Shown one piece after another: positions 52,001-58,000 of a stretch of DNA of 64,000 bases (positions are counted from its first letter, which is position 1; every line of letters begins with the position of its first letter). This DNA comes from Streptomyces akebiae (lineage in GTDB: Bacteria; Actinomycetota; Actinomycetes; Streptomycetales; Streptomycetaceae): assembly GCF_019599145.1 (NCBI RefSeq), contig NZ_CP080648.1, positions 124,001 through 188,000 of the forward strand, given 5' to 3'. The position numbers were made by a program, and so were the translations under genes. Under the pieces are notes generated by a model. That model was not told the origin of the DNA, did no database searches, and was given only the letters and a program-made list of their open reading frames with translations.

Positions 52001-55000
52001 GAGCGGGTGGAGCGTTCGCGGGCGGACGGGATGCGGTATCGCGTTTCGTGGCGGGTGGCGGACGACGTGGTCGGCGCTGTTTCGGGTCGTTGGCTCGTGG
52101 TGGGTACGGAGGGTGTGCCTGAGGAGCGGGTCGAGGCGTGTGTGGCGGCTTTGGCGGGCGGTGGTGCGGAGCCGTTCGTGGTGGTGTTGGACGATGGTGA
52201 GCTTGATCGTTGGGAGTTGGCTGCCCGGCTGACGGAGGAGGACGCGTTCGGGGGTGGTGTCGCTGGGGTGTTGTCTCTGGCGGCGCTGGATTGGCGTGTG
52301 GGTGTTGCGGGTGTGCCGGAGGCGTTGCCGGTGTCGGTGGCGTGGTCGCTGGCGCTTGTGCAGGCGTTGGGTGATGCGGAGATCGATGCGCCGTTGTGGT
52401 GCGTGACGTCGGGTGCTGTGTCGACGGGGCGTGCTGATGGTGTGGTGGATCCGGAGCAGGCTCAGGTGTGGGGTCTGGGGCGGGTCGCCGCGTTGGAGTT
52501 CCCGCAGCGTTGGGGCGGGTTGGTGGATCTTCCGGTGGTGCTGGACGAGCGTGCGGGCTCGCGTCTGGCACGGGTACTGGCCGGGTCCGAGGACCAGGTC
52601 GCCGTCCGGGCATCCGGCACCTACGCCCGCAGGCTCGTCCGTTCCGCAGCCCCCACCGGGGTAGCCGCCCGCTCCTGGCGGCCGCGCGGAACCGTACTCG
52701 TCACCGGCGGCACCGGCGGGCTCGGCTCGCGCGTGGCCACCTCGCTCGCCGAGGCCGGTGCCGAGCACCTGCTGCTGACCAGCAGGCGCGGCCCCGAGGC
52801 GTCGGGCGCGGACGAACTCGCCGCGTCCCTGGAGGCCCTGGGCTGCCGCGTCACCATCGCGGCCTGTGATGCCGCCGACCGTGACGCGCTGGCCGCGCTG
52901 CTCGTCGAGCACCCGGTCACGGGTGTGGTCCATGCGGCTGGTGTCGTGGACACGGTGCCGTTGGTGGGTGTCGGTCCGGAGCAGTTCGCGGAGGTGCTGC
53001 GGGCGAAGACGCTGGGTGCCCGGCACCTGGACGAACTGGTGCCCGAGGCCGACATGTTCGTACTGTTCTCGTCGATCGCCGGCGTGTGGGGCAGTGGCGG
53101 GCAGTCCGCGTACGCGGCGGCCAACGCCTACCTCGACGGTCTGGCCGAGCAGCGCCGGGCTCGTGGCCTGACCGCCACCTCGGTGGCCTGGGGACCCTGG
53201 GCCGAAGCCGGCATGCTGGTCGACGGCGAGGCGGAGGAGCACCTGCGCCGCCGCGGCCTCATCCCGCTCGACCCCGGTCTCGCCGTGACCGCGCTGGAGC
53301 AGGCGGTCACCCACGATCTCGGCTGCCTCACCTTCGCCGACCTCGACTGGCACCGCTTCTCCACCAGCTTCACCGCCGTCCGTCCGGCGCCGCTGTTCGG
53401 CGAACTCCCCGAGGCGGCCCGACGCGAGGCCGAGGTGGCGACCACCGCCCAGGGCACCCCGCTCCGGCGGCGCATCGCGGAACTCGGCGCGCAGCAGCGG
53501 GAGCGGGTCCTGCTGGCACTCGTACGCGACGAGGCGGCCGCCACCCTGGGCCACAGCGGCAGCGACGCCGTCGCACCGCTGCGAGCCTTCTCCGACCTCG
53601 GGTTCGACTCGCTGATGGCGGTGGAACTGCGGGGGCGGCTGAGCAACGCCACCGGCCTGGACCTGCCCGCCACCCTGGTCTTCGACCACCCCACCGCCCA
53701 GGACCTCACCACCCACCTCGGCGCCCTGCTCGTCGCGGACCTCCCGCCGGTGGCCGGGAGGGAGGAGGCCACCGCCGACGCCGTGGCCGTCCCCGCGGTC
53801 CCGGACGCCCGCGGCTCCCACGACGAGCCGCTGGCCGTGATCGGCATGAGCTGCCGCTTCCCCGGCGGAGTCCACTCGCCCGAGGACCTGTGGGACCTCG
53901 TCGCGGGAGGTGTCGACGCGGTCGGCGACTGCCCCGCGGAGCGCGGCTGGCCGCTGCAGTCCGCCGACGGCACCGGCGTGCCCCGCCCCCTCCAGGGCGG
54001 ATTCCTGGACGACATCGCCTCCTTCGACGCCGGCCTGTTCAACATCTCGCCCCGCGAGGCCGTGATGATGGATCCGCAGCAGCGGCTGCTCCTCGAGACG
54101 GCCTGGGAGGTCTTCGAGCGCGCCGGCATCGACCCGCTCTCCCTGCGCGGCTCCCGTACCGGCGTCTTCGCGGGCGCCAACAACCACGACTACACCTCTC
54201 TGCCCGGCGAGACCCCGGAGGGCGGCGAAGGCTACCTGGCCACCGGCGGTTCGGCCAGCGTGCTCTCCGGCCGGATCTCCTACACGTTCGGCCTGGAGGG
54301 CCCGGCCGTCACCGTCGACACCGCCTGCTCGTCCGGCCTGGTGGCCCTGCACCTCGCGGGGCAGGCCCTGCGCCGAGGTGAATGCTCCCTGGCCCTGGCC
54401 GGCGGCGTGGTCACCATGTCCACCCCCGGCGTCTTCGCCGAGTTCGGCAAGCAGGACGCGATGGCGGCCGACGGTCGCTGCAAGGCGTTCTCCGACGAGG
54501 CCGACGGCACCGGCTGGGCGGAGGGCGCCGGCATCCTGCTGCTGGAGCGGCTCTCGGACGCCCGCCGCAACGGCCACCGGATCCTCGCGGTCGTCCGCGG
54601 CTCCGCCGTCAACCAGGACGGCGCCTCCAACGGCCTCACGGCCCCCAACGGCCCTTCCCAGCAGCGCGTCATCCGCGCCGCCCTCGCCGACGCGGGTCTC
54701 GCCCCCGCCGACGTGGACATGGTCGAGGCGCACGGTACGGGCACGAAGCTCGGCGACCCGATCGAGGCCCAGGCGCTGCTGGCCACCTACGGCCAGGGCC
54801 GAACGGACGACGAGCCGCTCTGGCTCGGCTCCATCAAGTCCAACATCGGTCACACGCAGGCCGCTTCGGGCATCGCGGGCGTCATCAAGGGAGCCATGGC
54901 GATGCGGGCGGGCCGGCTGCCGCGCACGCTCTTCGCCGACCGGCCCACCACCCAGGTCGACTGGACGACCGGAAACGTCAGGCTGCTCGCCGAGGAGCGG

Positions 55001-58000
55001 GCCTGGCCCGAGAGGTCCGCGCCGCGCCGCGTGGGCGTCTCGTCGTTCGGCATGAGCGGCACCAACGCCCACGTGATCCTGGAGCAGGCGCCCGCCGAAG
55101 AGGCCGTACGCGAAACCGCCGTGCCCGCGCCCTCGGCCCGGCCGGTGCCGTGGCTGCTCTCCGCCGACACCCCCGACGGGCTGCGCGACCAGGCCCGTCG
55201 ACTCGCCGGCTCCGTACCGGCCACCCACGCGTCGGACGACCCGCTCGACCTGGCATGGACACTGGCCACCGCCCGCGCCACCCTCACCGAGCGCGCCGTC
55301 GTTCTCGGACCCGAAGGGCTGGCCGCCCTCGCCGAAGAAGGCGAGTCGCCGGAACTGCGCCGTGGCACTGCCCGCCAGACCGGCGCGCCCGTCTTCGTCT
55401 TCCCCGGGCAGGGCGCCCAGTGGACCGGCATGGCCGCCCGGCTCATCGACACCGAGCCGGCGTTCCGGGCACGGCTGGAGGAGTGCGAGCGCGCGCTCGC
55501 TCCGTACCTCGACTTCTCGCTCATCGCCGTGATCCGCGGCGAGGACCCGGTGCACGCGGGCGTGGACCGCGCCGACGTCGTACAGCCGCTGCTGTGGGCG
55601 GTGATGGTGTCGCTGGCCGAGCTGTGGCGCGCGTCGGGCGTCGAGCCCGCCGCCGTGATCGGCGCCTCCCAGGGCGAACTGGCCGCCGCCGTCGTGGCGG
55701 GTGCCATGGAGCTGCCGGACGCCGCGCGCGTCGTCGCCGCCCGCAGCCGGGCCATCGCCGACCAGCTGTCGGGCCGCAGTGGCCTGGTGTCCCTGCCGCT
55801 GACCGAGGCCGAGGCGGCGGAGCTGCTCGCCACTTCGGCCCAGCCGCTGTGGATCGCCGCGCTCAACGGCCCGCGGGCCACTGTGGTCGGCGGCGAGAAC
55901 GCCGCACTGGAACGACTGGCCGCCGAGTGCGAGCGGCGCGGCGTGCGCGCGCGCCGCGTCGGCATCGACTACGCCTCGCACACGGTGCTGGTCGAGCCGC
56001 TCCGCCCGGTCTTCGAGGCGCTGCCCGAGACGCCCGCGGCCCTCGGCACCGTGCCGTTCTACTCGACGGTCACCGGCGCCGCACTGGACACCGCGGACCT
56101 GGACTGCGGCTACTGGTACCGCAACCTCCGCGACACCGTACGGCTGGACCAGGCCGTCCGCGCCGCCGTGGCCGACGGCCACACCACCTTCCTGGAGATC
56201 AGCCCGCACCCCGTGCTCACCCCGGGCATCGCCGAGACCCTCGACGACACCGACACCCCGGGCGCGGTGCTCACGACCCTGCGCCGCGGCGAGGACGACG
56301 ACCACCGCTGGGCGCTGGCGCTCGCCGAGGCGCACTGCGCGGGTGTCGACGTGGACTGGCCCGGCGTGCTCGGCGGCCCGGCCGGCCGGAGCGTTCTCGA
56401 CCTGCCCACCTACCCGTTCCAGCACCGGCGTTACTGGCCGGACATCCGCCCCGCCGCCGATGTCGCCGCCGCCGGACTGTCCGGCGTACGGCACCCGCTG
56501 CTCGGCGCGGCGGCACCGCTGGCCGGCGGCGGCACGCTGTGGACGGGCAGGCTGTCGACGGCCACCCACCCCTGGCTCGCCGACCACACCATCGGGGACA
56601 CGGTGCTGCTGCCCGGCACCGCCTTCGTGGAACTGGCCCTGCACGCGGGCCTCGACGGCCTGGACGAACTCACCCTCCAGGCGCCTCTGGCGATACCCGC
56701 CGACGAGGGTGTGACGCTCCAGATGCTCGTGGGGGAGGCCGCCGAGGACGGCCACAGGCCCGTCACCGTCTCCGCCCGTCCCGAGACGGCGGGCGACGCG
56801 GGCGAAGCGGGCCCGGCATGGACCACGCACGCCACCGGCTTCCTCGCCGACGGCTCCGCCGACGGGGCGCCCGAGCCCGGCACGCCCGCCCCGTGGCCGC
56901 CCGCCGGAGCCGTACCGGTTCCCGTCGACGGCTGCTACGAGGCCCTGGCCTCCGCCGGCTACTCCTACGGGCCGGTCTTCCAGGGGCTGAAGGCGCTCTG
57001 GCGCGCCGGGGACGACCTCTGCGCCGAGGTCGCGCTCCCCGACGGGGCGCGCGCGGACGCCGAGCGCTTCGGCCTGCACCCCGCGCTCTTCGACGCCGCC
57101 CTGCACGCGGCGGGGGTGGGCGGACTGCTCGCCCGGACCGGCCTGCTCCCGTTCGCCTGGGAGGGCGTCCGGCTGCACGCGACGGGCGCCGACACCCTGC
57201 GGGTGCGGCTCTCGCCGGCGGGCCGGGACGCCATCTCGCTCGTGGCCACCGACGCCGCCGGGAACCCCGTCGCCGACGTCGCCTCCCTCACCCTGCGGCC
57301 GGTCGACGCCGACGCGCTGCGCCGGGCGGCCCGCGCCGCGGACCTCGACGTACTCCACCGCGTGGACTGGGCGCCCGCCGCCGAGGGACCGGCCCTCCCG
57401 CTGGTCCTCGTCGGCCCGCCGCCCGCCGCCCTCGCGTCGCTCGCGGCCACCCGGTACGACGACCTGGACGCGCTCGGCGCCGCGGTCGACGCGGGCAAGC
57501 GGCTGCCGGAGGCCGTCCTGTGGTGCGGCTCCCGGCCCGGTGACGAGGAATCCGGCCACGCGGCCGACTCCACCGCCGCGCATCCGGCCGACACCGACAC
57601 GCTGCACGCCGCCGTCCACGAGGCGCTGCACGCCGCCCAGACCTGGCTGGCCGACGCGCGCTTCTCCGGCTCCCGGCTCGCCGTGCTGACGGCACGCGCG
57701 GTCGCCGTCGGCGCGGGCGAGGGCGTCCCCGACCTCGCGGGCGCCGCCGTGCACGGCCTGCTGCGCTCGGCGCAGAGCGAGCACCCGGACCACTTCGCCC
57801 TGATCGACGTGGACGGCCACCCCGACTCGGCCGCCGCCCTGGCCGCCGCGCTCGGCTCCACGGAGCCGCAGCTCGCGATCCGCGCGGGCGCCCTGCTCGC
57901 GCCCCGGCTGGCCCGTGGCACCGGCCCGGCCCCTGCCGGGGAGCCGGTGCCCGGCACCCGCCTCGACACCACCGGCGAAGGCACCCTGGAGAACCTGGCG

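Larger units (their letters stand above)
49301..53740 (+). other. module m12: KS-AT(malonyl)-KR-ACP
   Basis: KS 49301-~50555, Cys 49793-49795. AT 50864-~51845, GHSIGE serine 51125-51127, HAFH 51410-51421. The box continues HAFHSR where the other cassette ATs have HAFHSH (Arg 51425-51427). The AT carries the [11 protein letters not shown] variant also seen in m7. KR ~52688-53400: Trp 53087-53089, Tyr 53111-53113, no LDD: A1-type. ACP serine 53609-53611. Large parts are near-identical in DNA to m11 at an offset of 4,500-4,503 bp, which points to recent module duplication or conversion. Predicted output is an L-hydroxylated acetate. Confidence 0.94.

Noticed and set aside
54382-57543. Same-strand alternative frame of 1,053 codons inside m13.
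   Set aside because: Arg/Gly/Pro-rich frame-shift shadow of the PKS with no initiation signal and no recognisable domain.
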